From Crateriforma conspicua (GTDB lineage Bacteria > Planctomycetota > Planctomycetia > Pirellulales > Pirellulaceae): a DNA stretch of 64,000 nucleotides. Positions within the stretch are counted from its first letter, which is position 1. The number at the start of each line of letters is the position of its first letter. This document shows, piece after piece, positions 18,993 to 26,985 of this stretch. Made by a program: the position numbers and the translations under genes. Below the pieces are notes generated by a model. It had not been told where the DNA came from. It did not search any database and saw only the letters and a list, made by a program, of their open reading frames with translations. The stretch spans positions 372,001 through 436,000 of the forward strand of contig NZ_CP036319.1 in NCBI RefSeq assembly GCF_007752935.1. The letters run 5' to 3'.

Positions 18993-19508
18993 CTAGGCGG
19001 CTTCGACTTCCGGAATGTCTTGGGGACATCCGAACAATGTCTGAAACTGGTTTCGGCACCGCTGCGCCAATTCTTCGTCGGTATTCAGACGCGCCGGATC
19101 TCCGCTGCTGCGGACATCCATGTGCAGGATCGCACTGACGGTGACACGGCCCTCTTTGGCGGCGACCGCTTTGATGCGGAACGAATCGCCGTCACGTGAT
19201 TTGATCTCGGCGGTCACGCGGAGCGTTTCGCCGGGGGACAAAAAGTCGCCGAACTTCACACTGCGGGCTTCCCGCAGAAAGACCATCGGGCACTGAAAGT
19301 CCAGTGTCGAACGGACCAGCCAGATCGCCGCTTGGTGCAGCGCTTCGAGCATCATCACCCCGGGCATCACGGGAAGATTCGGAAAATGGTCGCTCAGATA
19401 TTCTTCATCGGCCAAAAGCGTGCGTTCCCCGACCAGCCGCGAACCGGGCTGGAGGGCGATGATTTTATCGATTTGCCGATATTTCACTGCAGTATCTAAC
19501 GGTGCCAA
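18993..19508 (-). CDS. 3-hydroxyacyl-[ACP] dehydratase, FabZ-like
   Basis: A 171-residue FabZ-type dehydratase with the full signature HFPNLPVMPGVMMLEA; His41 and Glu55 are the predicted catalytic pair. It removes water from 3-hydroxyacyl-ACP. It is the first gene of the minus-strand cassette (FabZ-like, ACP, second hotdog, FabF-like), so its substrate is probably the chain made by that ketosynthase on the enlarged ACP. The length is 20-25 residues above E. coli FabZ because of a C-terminal tail ending EVEAA. No ketoreductase or enoyl reductase is encoded nearby; the housekeeping FabG/FabI could supply these. Confidence 0.9.
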   Translation of the reverse strand: MAPLDTAVKYRQIDKIIALQPGSRLVGERTLLADEEYLSDHFPNLPVMPGVMMLEALHQAAIWLVRSTLDFQCPMVFLREARSVKFGDFLSPGETLRVTAEIKSRDGDSFRIKAVAAKEGRVTVSAILHMDVRSSGDPARLNTDEELAQRCRNQFQTLFGCPQDIPEVEAA

Positions 19509-19688
19509 TCAGGCGAAGTGGGGCGTTTGCCAGCGCGGACGCGACCTGAAGTCGAATCGATACGATAGTTGTCGGCATATTTTGCCTCAACCGGAGTTCT
19601 TTCCAGCGGGAGCCCCGATTTGCCACCGCGGCATACCAAATCGGTGCTCGGGGCGACCAGATCGACCGCGTCGGTCCGAAACGGTGGG

Positions 19689-20225
19689 TCAGCGATCGGT
19701 GGCTTGATCGCTGGCCGTCGGTTCCGCGGGCGGGGGATCACCGCTGGTGGTGTCGACCTGGCGTTGGGCCGCAACGATGACCAGGACGCCCGCAATCAAC
19801 AACGCGGTGCCCAGCAGCCGCATCGGTGATGCGGCGGCCCGTGGATTTCCCAGCCATCCGTAGTGGTCCAGGATCACTGCGCCCACGGTCTGGCCCGTCA
19901 TCACGGCGGCGAACCAGGGCAATGATCCCACCCGGGGCACGAAAATCAGCGATGTCGTGACCATCACCACGCCGATGGCACCGCCGAACCAAATCCACCA
20001 TGGCAACTGGCCGGCGGGGCGGACGAATTCCGGCGGAAACCGGCCCATCGCCAGGCAAATCACAAAAACGATTGCGGCGCCGCTGGCAAAAGAAATCATG
20101 GACGCCTGCATCGGGTGTGCGACACTTCGTCCCAATTGCCCGTTAACGCTGGGCTGGGTCGCCAACAGGCATCCGGTCGCCAAACCCACCAGCACGGCGA
20201 CGGTCAAAATTCCGAAATTGGACAA
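19689..20225 (-). CDS. YdcZ-type (DUF606) DMT-superfamily membrane protein
   Basis: A 178-residue integral membrane protein of the YdcZ/DUF606 half-size drug/metabolite transporter family. Five hydrophobic segments are visible (about 5-25, 42-60, 73-92, 98-115 and 133-152), with the family's QPSVNGQLGR motif after the first. Substrate unknown; half-size DUF606 proteins usually work as dimers. It starts 6 bases after the panD stop on the same strand, so the two are probably one transcript. A polar Thr/Pro-rich tail follows the last helix. Confidence 0.85.
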   Translation of the reverse strand: MSNFGILTVAVLVGLATGCLLATQPSVNGQLGRSVAHPMQASMISFASGAAIVFVICLAMGRFPPEFVRPAGQLPWWIWFGGAIGVVMVTTSLIFVPRVGSLPWFAAVMTGQTVGAVILDHYGWLGNPRAAASPMRLLGTALLIAGVLVIVAAQRQVDTTSGDPPPAEPTASDQATDR

Positions 20226-20231
20226 ACGCGA

Positions 20232-20639
20232 TTACCCCCCCGCCGGGCTTCGACGCTGGGGGCCGGCCAATTCGGGGCCGCCGTGAACGATCTGGTTCGA
20301 TTCGTCGACGAACACCAAACGCGGCTGATGCTGGTCGACTTCGGGTTCGGGCACGAAACAATAGGTCGCCAGGATCACCAGATCGCCGGGGTGAATCAGG
20401 TGGGCCGCCGCGCCGTTGGCGCAGATGTCGTTTGAATTGGGCAGCCCTTCGATGGCGTACGTTTCCAGACGGCTTCCCCGTGTGACGTCCCACACGTGGA
20501 TCGCTTCATAGGGAACGATCCCGGCGGCTTCCAACAAGTGGGGTGGAACCGTCAGGCTGCCCTCATATTCCAAATCGGCACCGGTCACCGTCGCGCGGTG
20601 AATCTTCGATGCCAACATCTTTCGAAAACGTCCGTTCAT
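20232..20639 (-). CDS. panD: Aspartate 1-decarboxylase proenzyme
   Basis: PanD decarboxylates L-aspartate to beta-alanine for pantothenate and coenzyme A. The proenzyme self-cleaves between Gly27 and Ser28 (ADLEYEGSLTV), leaving a pyruvoyl group on the new N-terminus. The N-terminus MLASKIHRATVTGADL and the GDLVILATYCFVPE segment are typical. The 135-residue length is slightly above the usual 126 because of the C-terminal tail. Coupled to the YdcZ-type transporter gene downstream; placing it next to an ACP cassette is suggestive because ACP needs the phosphopantetheine arm, but that link is inference. Confidence 0.96.
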   Translation of the reverse strand: MNGRFRKMLASKIHRATVTGADLEYEGSLTVPPHLLEAAGIVPYEAIHVWDVTRGSRLETYAIEGLPNSNDICANGAAAHLIHPGDLVILATYCFVPEPEVDQHQPRLVFVDESNQIVHGGPELAGPQRRSPAGG

Positions 20640-20711
20640 GCGTGAATTATGGTCGTCGGTCGACCGATCGCCAAGCGCAAACGGTTCTTTGGTCGCACCC
20701 GATGTTGACCG

Positions 20712-21113
20712 CTATGCATCACCCAGAAAGGGTTCCAGCAGCGACCGCGTCGCCGGATCGGTCAACGCCAGCTTGCCGAAACCGGGCACGGCGCCGGTTT
20801 CGGTCGCGGTTTGTTGGTGTTCCTCGTAATTGGAAACCAGCATCACCGGAACCGCATGGGTGTCCGGATCCGACTTGATTTGGCGGATCACGTCCAGGCC
20901 GTCGGTGTAGTCGCGGTCAAGTTTTCGATTGACCGTGACCAAGTCGACTTTGCGGTTCTTCAAGACTTCCAAGGTGTCCTCGGTCCCGTGAGTCTGAATC
21001 ACGTGCACCTTGAAGTGACGGGTGACCATTTGACGGATGGAGGCAAAATCAGGGCCACAGTTGCCGCAATCGACAAGCGTCTTGGCGGTTTGCCCATTGG
21101 ACGATGTGTTCAA
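20712..21113 (-). CDS. Receiver-like (CheY-fold) protein lacking the phosphoacceptor Asp
   Basis: A single-domain response-regulator fold of about 133 residues. Beta-3 reads KVDLVTVNRKLDRD: Asn62 stands where the phosphorylated Asp should be. The conserved Ser/Thr (Ser94, VMLVSN) and Lys (Lys114, GFGK) are kept, but only one acidic residue (Asp15) remains at the metal site. The N-terminus has a DCGNCGPD motif. It is probably a pseudo-receiver that signals without phosphorylation. No ATG fits; I use the TTG at 21113. An ATG at about 21191 in the same frame would add 26 residues without receiver-like sequence. No kinase is adjacent. Confidence 0.72.
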   Translation of the reverse strand: MNTSSNGQTAKTLVDCGNCGPDFASIRQMVTRHFKVHVIQTHGTEDTLEVLKNRKVDLVTVNRKLDRDYTDGLDVIRQIKSDPDTHAVPVMLVSNYEEHQQTATETGAVPGFGKLALTDPATRSLLEPFLGDA

Positions 21114-21418
21114 GATTGGGTTCGATGGTTGGAAAGGAAATTGGATTCGACAGCGATGCCAAAAAGAAACCGACCGGTTCTGACGCCGCATGGTTGGTAC
21201 CTGCGGCGGCCGGGATCGGTCGGTCAAGAATGACATCGTGATGATTGTTGGCAATGTCGCCGCCATGGCAAGGATGCCGGCCGCGGTCGTCGGCGTCATG
21301 TCGGGCCCGCCAAGGTCCGCCATTTCGGCCGACCGCGACGATACCCTCCATGCACTGACACGCTGATCGCCCGCGCGTTGTGGCGGCCGGGACGTTTCGC
21401 GTGTCCGTTTTGCGTTTT
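21114..21418. other. Intergenic stretch, 305 bases
   Basis: Between the receiver-like gene and the propeller lipoprotein. It contains open frames on both strands but none with a ribosome site or family-like sequence. I see no terminator with a T-tract and no convincing promoter. Confidence 0.4.
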
Positions 21419-23590
21419 CTATTCTTGCTCGATGGCAAACAGCTTGTCTTTGGTGCTGATGTACAGCCGGCCGTTGGCAGCCACCGGCGTGCTGTAGACG
21501 CTGGTTCCCATGTTGATCTCTTCGATGGGTTCGGCATTGTCTTTGCCAAGTTCGAAGACACACACGTCGCCGTCTTCGTCACCGACATACACCTTGCCAT
21601 CGCTGATCAATGCACTGCCCCAGCTTTGGGCCAGCATGTCATAGGTGAAGTGGACGATCGGTTGCCCGTCATCGGTTCCCTTGGCATCCAGGCAATGCAC
21701 CAAGCCGGAAAAGTCGGCGATGTACAGCAAGCCGTCTTTGATCGCGACGGTGCCACAGGTGCGGTGCATTTCTTCTTCGAAATCGATGTTCCCGTCGCCG
21801 TCTTGGTCTTGCTGGCCGTAGTGCCACAGTGCGGCCGAATTCGGGTTGTCGATCGCAGCTTCGCCCTTCTCCGGTTCAACGGCTTGAATGCGCTTGTGCG
21901 GGATCGGAACGCGTTTGTCGCCTTCGATGCGAACCGCCAATTGGGGTGACACGTCGCCGCGTTTGTTCGGGTCGATGCACCACAGGTGACCTTCGCCCTC
22001 TTGGTGTTCCGGGTCTTGGCCGACGCCGATGTAAACGCGACCGTCATAGGCGACCGGAGTGCCGATCAGGTTATTTCGAGTGCCTTCGCCGCCCAGGATC
22101 CACTTGGATGTCTTGGGATTACAGTCGAATTTCCACAGCAATTCCGGATTGCCGTCGGTGCCGCGATCGGCGCGGAAGCTGTATAGCCAGCCGTCGCCGC
22201 CACAGAACAGCACCTGGGGAACGCCGTTGAATTCGGCCACCGTGGGGCTGGACCACTGGCCGTGCAAGATGTTCGTACCGGGCGAATTGTCCGTCCAATA
22301 GACTTCGCCGGTGTTCTTGTTCATGCAGAAGAAGCTGGGGGCGTCCGGTGCAGGCAAGTTGCCGTGGGATTCGTCTTGGCCGTTGCTGGTGTTGACGAAC
22401 AGCAGGTCGCCGTAGCTTGTCACACTGCAGCTGCACATGTTGTGTTGGCTGGTCCCCAGTTCGGTCATCATGTTGAAGACCCAAATCGTGTCCGCGTCGT
22501 TCTTGTCGTTGACACCGAGTGCCTTGAAAACGCTGATCCGCGGTCCGATCTGCTTGATCGTCAATTCACGGTCGACACCACCGAAGTTTCCGGTGGCGGT
22601 CCAGACCTTGTTTTCGGTGACCGTTTTGATGGCGGCATCGCCCTCGGCCGCTTCGCCGGCTTGGGCGACTTGCTCCAACAAAGCGGCCGGGAAGGTCCCG
22701 CCGTTCAGTTCGGCCAAAGCTTCTTCGAACGTGTTGCCTTCGCCGGTATCCATGATCGACGCGACGAATGCCGGTTCGTTTTTGACCGGTCCGTCGTCTT
22801 CGTTGTCATAAAAACCTTTGGTGTCCAGACAACGGACTTCGCCGCGACTGGTGACAAACCACAACCGTTCGCCTTCGACCAGCGGGGCACAACAAATGCC
22901 TTGCAGCGGCCAATCATGAACGCGTCCGGTGATCAGTTTTTCGCTGCTGTGTTGCCACAGGAAGTCGCCGTTTTCTTCGTCAAAGGCCAGCAGACATCCC
23001 AGGTCGACCTTGGCGGGATAGCGTTTCAAGTAGCCGGCCCCGTTATTGGTCCCGACATAAACCTGACCGTCTGCGACGACCGGATTGCCATAGGTCTGGC
23101 TGCCCAGGTTGGCGTACCAGCGGATGTTTTCAACGCGGCTCTTGTCCCATTCACCCGTGCGACGGTCGAAACGTCCGGTGTTCCAGCTTTCGGGCAAACC
23201 CGTCACGCCGGGGACGTTGTTGCGGACCCGGGTGCCGCCCCACTGGGGCCAGTCGCCGCCGGCGGCCATGATCTTTTCGACGCTGTCTTCGGCGACCGAT
23301 GCGGTCAGCGTGGATCCCTGGACTTCTGAAGACCCCTGAGCTTCGAAAGACTCAGGTGCCGATCCGGCCAGCGGCGTTTCCACCACGCCGGCGGCGCCGA
23401 CGGTGGTGTTGCCGGAGATCGGGGTTTCGACGCCGGTGGTGACGTTGTCGCCAGAATCCAGCGGCTCGGTCGACACATTCACGTCGGTCGATTGAGGCGG
23501 TTTACAGCCGCTGAGCGATGCGGTCGTGATGCTGCCCAGGATCAAAGAACCCAGGATCATCATCGTGGCGGAAAATTCGTTTTGACGCAT
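21419..23590 (-). CDS. PQQ-like beta-propeller lipoprotein
   Basis: A 723-residue exported beta-propeller. The signal peptide ends in LSGC (Cys29), predicting a lipoprotein. A Thr/Ser/Glu-rich linker (about 30-105) leads to WPQWGGTRVRNNVPGVTGLPESW, the opening of planctomycete propeller proteins. Blades contain LLAFDEENGDFLWQ, RVYIGVGQDPEH and KVYVGDEDGDVCVFE. The sequence is acidic, with repeated D-x-D-x-D-G-like turns (DQDGDGNIDFEEE near residue 615) that look like a calcium-binding EF-hand loop. Catalytic PQQ residues cannot be assigned. It lies 69 bases downstream of a second propeller gene in the same direction. Confidence 0.86.
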   Translation of the reverse strand: MRQNEFSATMMILGSLILGSITTASLSGCKPPQSTDVNVSTEPLDSGDNVTTGVETPISGNTTVGAAGVVETPLAGSAPESFEAQGSSEVQGSTLTASVAEDSVEKIMAAGGDWPQWGGTRVRNNVPGVTGLPESWNTGRFDRRTGEWDKSRVENIRWYANLGSQTYGNPVVADGQVYVGTNNGAGYLKRYPAKVDLGCLLAFDEENGDFLWQHSSEKLITGRVHDWPLQGICCAPLVEGERLWFVTSRGEVRCLDTKGFYDNEDDGPVKNEPAFVASIMDTGEGNTFEEALAELNGGTFPAALLEQVAQAGEAAEGDAAIKTVTENKVWTATGNFGGVDRELTIKQIGPRISVFKALGVNDKNDADTIWVFNMMTELGTSQHNMCSCSVTSYGDLLFVNTSNGQDESHGNLPAPDAPSFFCMNKNTGEVYWTDNSPGTNILHGQWSSPTVAEFNGVPQVLFCGGDGWLYSFRADRGTDGNPELLWKFDCNPKTSKWILGGEGTRNNLIGTPVAYDGRVYIGVGQDPEHQEGEGHLWCIDPNKRGDVSPQLAVRIEGDKRVPIPHKRIQAVEPEKGEAAIDNPNSAALWHYGQQDQDGDGNIDFEEEMHRTCGTVAIKDGLLYIADFSGLVHCLDAKGTDDGQPIVHFTYDMLAQSWGSALISDGKVYVGDEDGDVCVFELGKDNAEPIEEINMGTSVYSTPVAANGRLYISTKDKLFAIEQE

Positions 23591-23659
23591 GGAGTTGATT
23601 CGACAGATTGCGAATGAAACGTGGTGGGGGGATTTTCTTTGTCAGAAGCCGTCGCGGGT

Positions 23660-25894
23660 TCAGTCTTCGTTCGCGGTGACTTCGATATTGTCCAAGTACA
23701 GTTCGGCGACCTTGGCGTTTCCGTACAGACCGGGGCTGGCCGACAACACCGGCGATTCGTCACGCGCGGTGACCGTCCATTCTTTGGGTTCCGGTTCGTC
23801 GCGCGGCCAGATCTTGCCTCGCAAAATCGCGGTTGCCGCGGGGCCTTCACTTTCGATTTCCGCGCTGAACTTCATCCGATACCAGACGCCCTCTTTCCAC
23901 TCGAAAGGAACGGTGGAACGGGCACGTTCTTCGGAAGACACCCAGGTGCGGATTTGCAACTGTTGGCTTTGGCCCATCAGGTCCAGCACATAGCCTTGGG
24001 CGGTCAGCCCGATATCGGGCAATTGGTCCAGATTCCGGGATCCCATGACGTCGGCGCTGATCGTGTATTCCGCCATGTCGCTGGGGCCCATCCAAGCGCG
24101 GCTACGGGCACCCTTGGGAATCGTGCTGATCTTGGTCAGCGCGGGTGAACCGTCAACGTCGCGGATGACGTGGCGATAGCGTGCACCGACCCACGACAGC
24201 GGCGGATCGGAAAGGTCGTCAAAGGTGAATCGCCACGGCAGCGATGGAACGATACGGACGCGGGCCACCCCCATCGCGTCGCCTGCCTTGGCGTGAATCA
24301 CCGCGGCGGTGTGCTGGGCCTGGGCGTCGGCGACAAAGGTCATGCCGTCAATCGTTCCCGGACCCTGGACGGTCAGTTCGACATCGGCGGGTGTTTCGAC
24401 CGGCTGGCCGATTCGATTGTACGCACGAACCGACAGCTGGATCGATTCGCCGGGCTTGATCAGCGATTCGTTGGGAACCAGTAACAACTGCGTTGCAGCG
24501 GGATTTTGGGAAACCGGTGTTTCCTGGCCCAAGACTTCTTCGGCCGTGGGCATGGTTTGGCTACCGCTACCGGTATCCAAGCAGTAAAGCGTATTGGTGC
24601 CTTGGAAATAGACGCGACCGCCCGACGCGATTGGCGACGCGGCGAAACCTTGACCGCGGATTCGACGCTGTTTGTTCAGCACTTCGAAGCCGTCTTCGGT
24701 CGGTTCCAAGATGGCCCAACCGCCGCCTTCGGAAAGCACGTACAGTTTGCCGTCGGCGTAAAACAGTGCCGAACGCTGACGGGACCCCACCACACTTTTC
24801 TTTTCCAAGATGATTTCGCCGGTGTCCGCTTGGATCACCCACATCTTGTTGCGGTCATCCAAGACATACAGGCGGTCGTCGACCATGACCGGTTCGCCAT
24901 AGCCGCAAACCAGTTCCTCGATCTTCCACAGTTCTTTGACGGTGGTGTCGTCGCCGGCGCCGCTGATTTCCAGTCCGACCATCGCGCCCATCGCACTGCC
25001 GGACACGTTTTCTTCGCTGTGGCCGGCAAAGACACGGTTGCCGACGACCAGCGGGGTGGCGTAAAGACCGCGGCGTGAAAACGGATAGCTCCACAGCGGT
25101 TTGCCGGTCCGCGGTTGAAAGCCCCAGACTTGGCCGTCGCCACAGCCCAGGATCAGTTGCCGCTGGCCGTCGATCGTGACCAGGCTGGGGGCGGAATAGC
25201 TGGTGTCATACGGCAGATCGCGGGTGCCGCTGAACCAGACGACTTCGCCGGTTTTCTTGTCCAGGCCCAACAGTCGGTGGTTCGGTTTGGCCCGATCGCC
25301 CCAGTTGATGATGATGCCGGAGATGATCACCAGATCTTCGTGGATGATCGGATAATTCGTGCGGCCGCCGTAGGTCGACAGCATGCCGAATTGCTCGTGC
25401 AGCGGTTTGTTCCAGACCACATCGCCCGTCTCGCCGTCCAAGCACATGAAGATGTCGCAGGACCCCAGGACATAGACGTATCCGGTTTCCGGGTCGGCGA
25501 CCGGGCTGCTCCACCCGATCCGTTCGGCCGGGACGTCCGACAGCCAGACGTTGTACGAATGTTCCCACAGGGTTTCGCCGGTGGCGGCGTCCAGGCACAG
25601 CACGCGTTCGCCTTCGACCTCGGTGTCCGCATCGCTTCGCTGGATCGTGTACAGACGGCCGTTCATCGAGACGGGGGTACAGATGCCGCCGACGTCGTCG
25701 CGTTTCCACAGCAGATTGCTGCCCTCGCCGCCTTCGGGGTCCCAGTCTTCGGGCAAACCCGTCGCATCGGCGGTCCCGTCATAGCGGGGGCCACGCCAAT
25801 AGGGCCAGTCGGCCGGTGCCGCCGAGGTGACCAAGATGCCGACCGCCAAGGTCAGGCCCCATGGAAAACGTGCAGTGAAGATGAAGCTTGGCAT
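23660..25894 (-). CDS. Secreted PQQ-like beta-propeller protein with C-terminal beta domain
   Basis: A 744-residue exported protein. After a signal peptide (about residues 1-28) comes WPYWRGPRYDGTADATGLPEDW and a run of propeller blades with VLCLDAATGETLWEH, MCLDGETGDVVWN and LGLDKKTGEVVWF motifs, to about residue 460. The C-terminal 270 residues are different: an Ig-like stretch (ESIQLSVRAYNRIGQPVE) and a jelly-roll-like region (DMAEYTISADVMGSRN, WYRMKFSAEIESEG). The ATG at 25894 is chosen; a TTG two codons earlier overlaps the cupin stop. Sits between the cupin gene and another propeller gene, probably one operon. Function unknown. Confidence 0.86.
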   Translation of the reverse strand: MPSFIFTARFPWGLTLAVGILVTSAAPADWPYWRGPRYDGTADATGLPEDWDPEGGEGSNLLWKRDDVGGICTPVSMNGRLYTIQRSDADTEVEGERVLCLDAATGETLWEHSYNVWLSDVPAERIGWSSPVADPETGYVYVLGSCDIFMCLDGETGDVVWNKPLHEQFGMLSTYGGRTNYPIIHEDLVIISGIIINWGDRAKPNHRLLGLDKKTGEVVWFSGTRDLPYDTSYSAPSLVTIDGQRQLILGCGDGQVWGFQPRTGKPLWSYPFSRRGLYATPLVVGNRVFAGHSEENVSGSAMGAMVGLEISGAGDDTTVKELWKIEELVCGYGEPVMVDDRLYVLDDRNKMWVIQADTGEIILEKKSVVGSRQRSALFYADGKLYVLSEGGGWAILEPTEDGFEVLNKQRRIRGQGFAASPIASGGRVYFQGTNTLYCLDTGSGSQTMPTAEEVLGQETPVSQNPAATQLLLVPNESLIKPGESIQLSVRAYNRIGQPVETPADVELTVQGPGTIDGMTFVADAQAQHTAAVIHAKAGDAMGVARVRIVPSLPWRFTFDDLSDPPLSWVGARYRHVIRDVDGSPALTKISTIPKGARSRAWMGPSDMAEYTISADVMGSRNLDQLPDIGLTAQGYVLDLMGQSQQLQIRTWVSSEERARSTVPFEWKEGVWYRMKFSAEIESEGPAATAILRGKIWPRDEPEPKEWTVTARDESPVLSASPGLYGNAKVAELYLDNIEVTANED

Positions 25895-25896
25895 AT

Positions 25897-26367
25897 TCAA
25901 TCGAAAAACTCGTCTTCGGGGTCAAATTCGGGGCTGCAAACGATCAGCACCGTCAGGCGGCCGACGGCGCGATGGCGAACCCCGGGAGGGATCAGGATGG
26001 AGGTGTGGGGGCGAACCGGATGCGGGGTGCCGTCCAGTTCAATCGCGGCGTCGGGGTCACATTCCAGGACGACGTAAATTTCGGTGTGATGCCGGTGGTA
26101 ATGTGTGCGGGCGGCGTGGTCGATGCGGGTCAGGTGGACGGTGCCAGGGAAATCGTCATATTCGGCGAATGCCCGCCGGGCGACGCCGCACGGGCAATCA
26201 ATTCCTGGCAGGTCCGGAAGGTGGACGACTTCGGCCCGTCGGGGCTCGGTTGGGGGGGCGGGCGATTTCAAGGCGGATGAAACCGTGGGTCGGGCGACAG
26301 GAACCGAAGGCGGACGATCGGAGACCAACGCCGGCCGGGCCGTGTGTTCCCGGATCAACGCGGACAA
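25897..26367 (-). CDS. Cupin-domain protein
   Basis: A 156-residue single-domain cupin. Cupin motif 1 is HYHRHHTEIYVVLE (His-rich, near residues 90-103) and motif 2 is ILIPPGVRHRAVG (near 124-136), so a metal site of three His and a Glu is likely. The first 40 residues are Pro/Ala-rich and probably disordered. Substrate unknown. Its stop is two bases from the ATG of the following propeller gene, so the two are translationally coupled. It heads the minus-strand propeller operon. Confidence 0.8.
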   Translation of the reverse strand: MSALIREHTARPALVSDRPPSVPVARPTVSSALKSPAPPTEPRRAEVVHLPDLPGIDCPCGVARRAFAEYDDFPGTVHLTRIDHAARTHYHRHHTEIYVVLECDPDAAIELDGTPHPVRPHTSILIPPGVRHRAVGRLTVLIVCSPEFDPEDEFFD

Positions 26368-26985
26368 TCGGCACGTCGTGGCGGTCTTCCAGCCACCCGT
26401 GGGAAAATCCGAATCGCGGCACCAAAGGCCCCAGCTGACAGTTTAGACGTGATTTGTCGATTATGCCACGCGCAGCCGTTTCGTGATGCAAAACACCGGC
26501 ATCAGGAGAAAATTTTGGCTGACCGGCAAAGGTTAACAAGCCGGCGAAAATGGTGTGGAACAGTAATTACCCACAGCACCAGGGCCGATAGCTGTAACTG
26601 AATCGCTGGGCGTCCCGTCGGCTCGTGGTCGACGCGGATGTCTCGTGAGGAAGACCCAGAGGCAAGGCAACCGGAAGTTGCCTGTCTTGTGGTCGTGACG
26701 ACTTTCGTGACCCGTCGGATTCGAACGCGGCAAAGGATCGGAAACGATTCGACGTCGTTGGAGAACGGCAAGCTGAACGAAGTCAACCGTCACTCGGACG
26801 CGGCTGGGCCAACGGCCCGGCGGCATCTCCGAAGGACAAATGTGCTTGTTGGGCCCCCGGAGGCATCCGCCGGCGACTTCGTCCGCCGAATGGTTCCGGA
26901 ACCCGCTGACGACGCAGAATTTGACGGTGACAAGCGACACGACCGCGAACCGACCCGCTTTATGGTGAAGGGAGACGTGGCTCCA
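26368..26985. other. Intergenic stretch, 618 bases
   Basis: Divergent region between the cupin gene and the Cys-rich repeat gene. A frame continuous with the Cys-rich protein runs upstream to 26638, but its 116 codons are charged, lack a signal peptide and place no ribosome site, so I treat it as 5' untranslated sequence. Promoters for both genes must lie here; I could not pick a hexamer pair with sensible spacing. Confidence 0.4.

Noticed and set aside
21114-21300. Membrane-segment extension of the receiver-like protein (TPTTAAGILAMAATLPTIITM in the same frame)
   Set aside because: The connecting sequence is Arg/Pro-rich and unlike a linker, and receiver folds start just after the TTG; kept as intergenic.
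26638-26985. N-terminal extension of the Cys-rich protein
   Set aside because: 116 charged, low-complexity residues before a proper signal peptide; the export signal would be internal.
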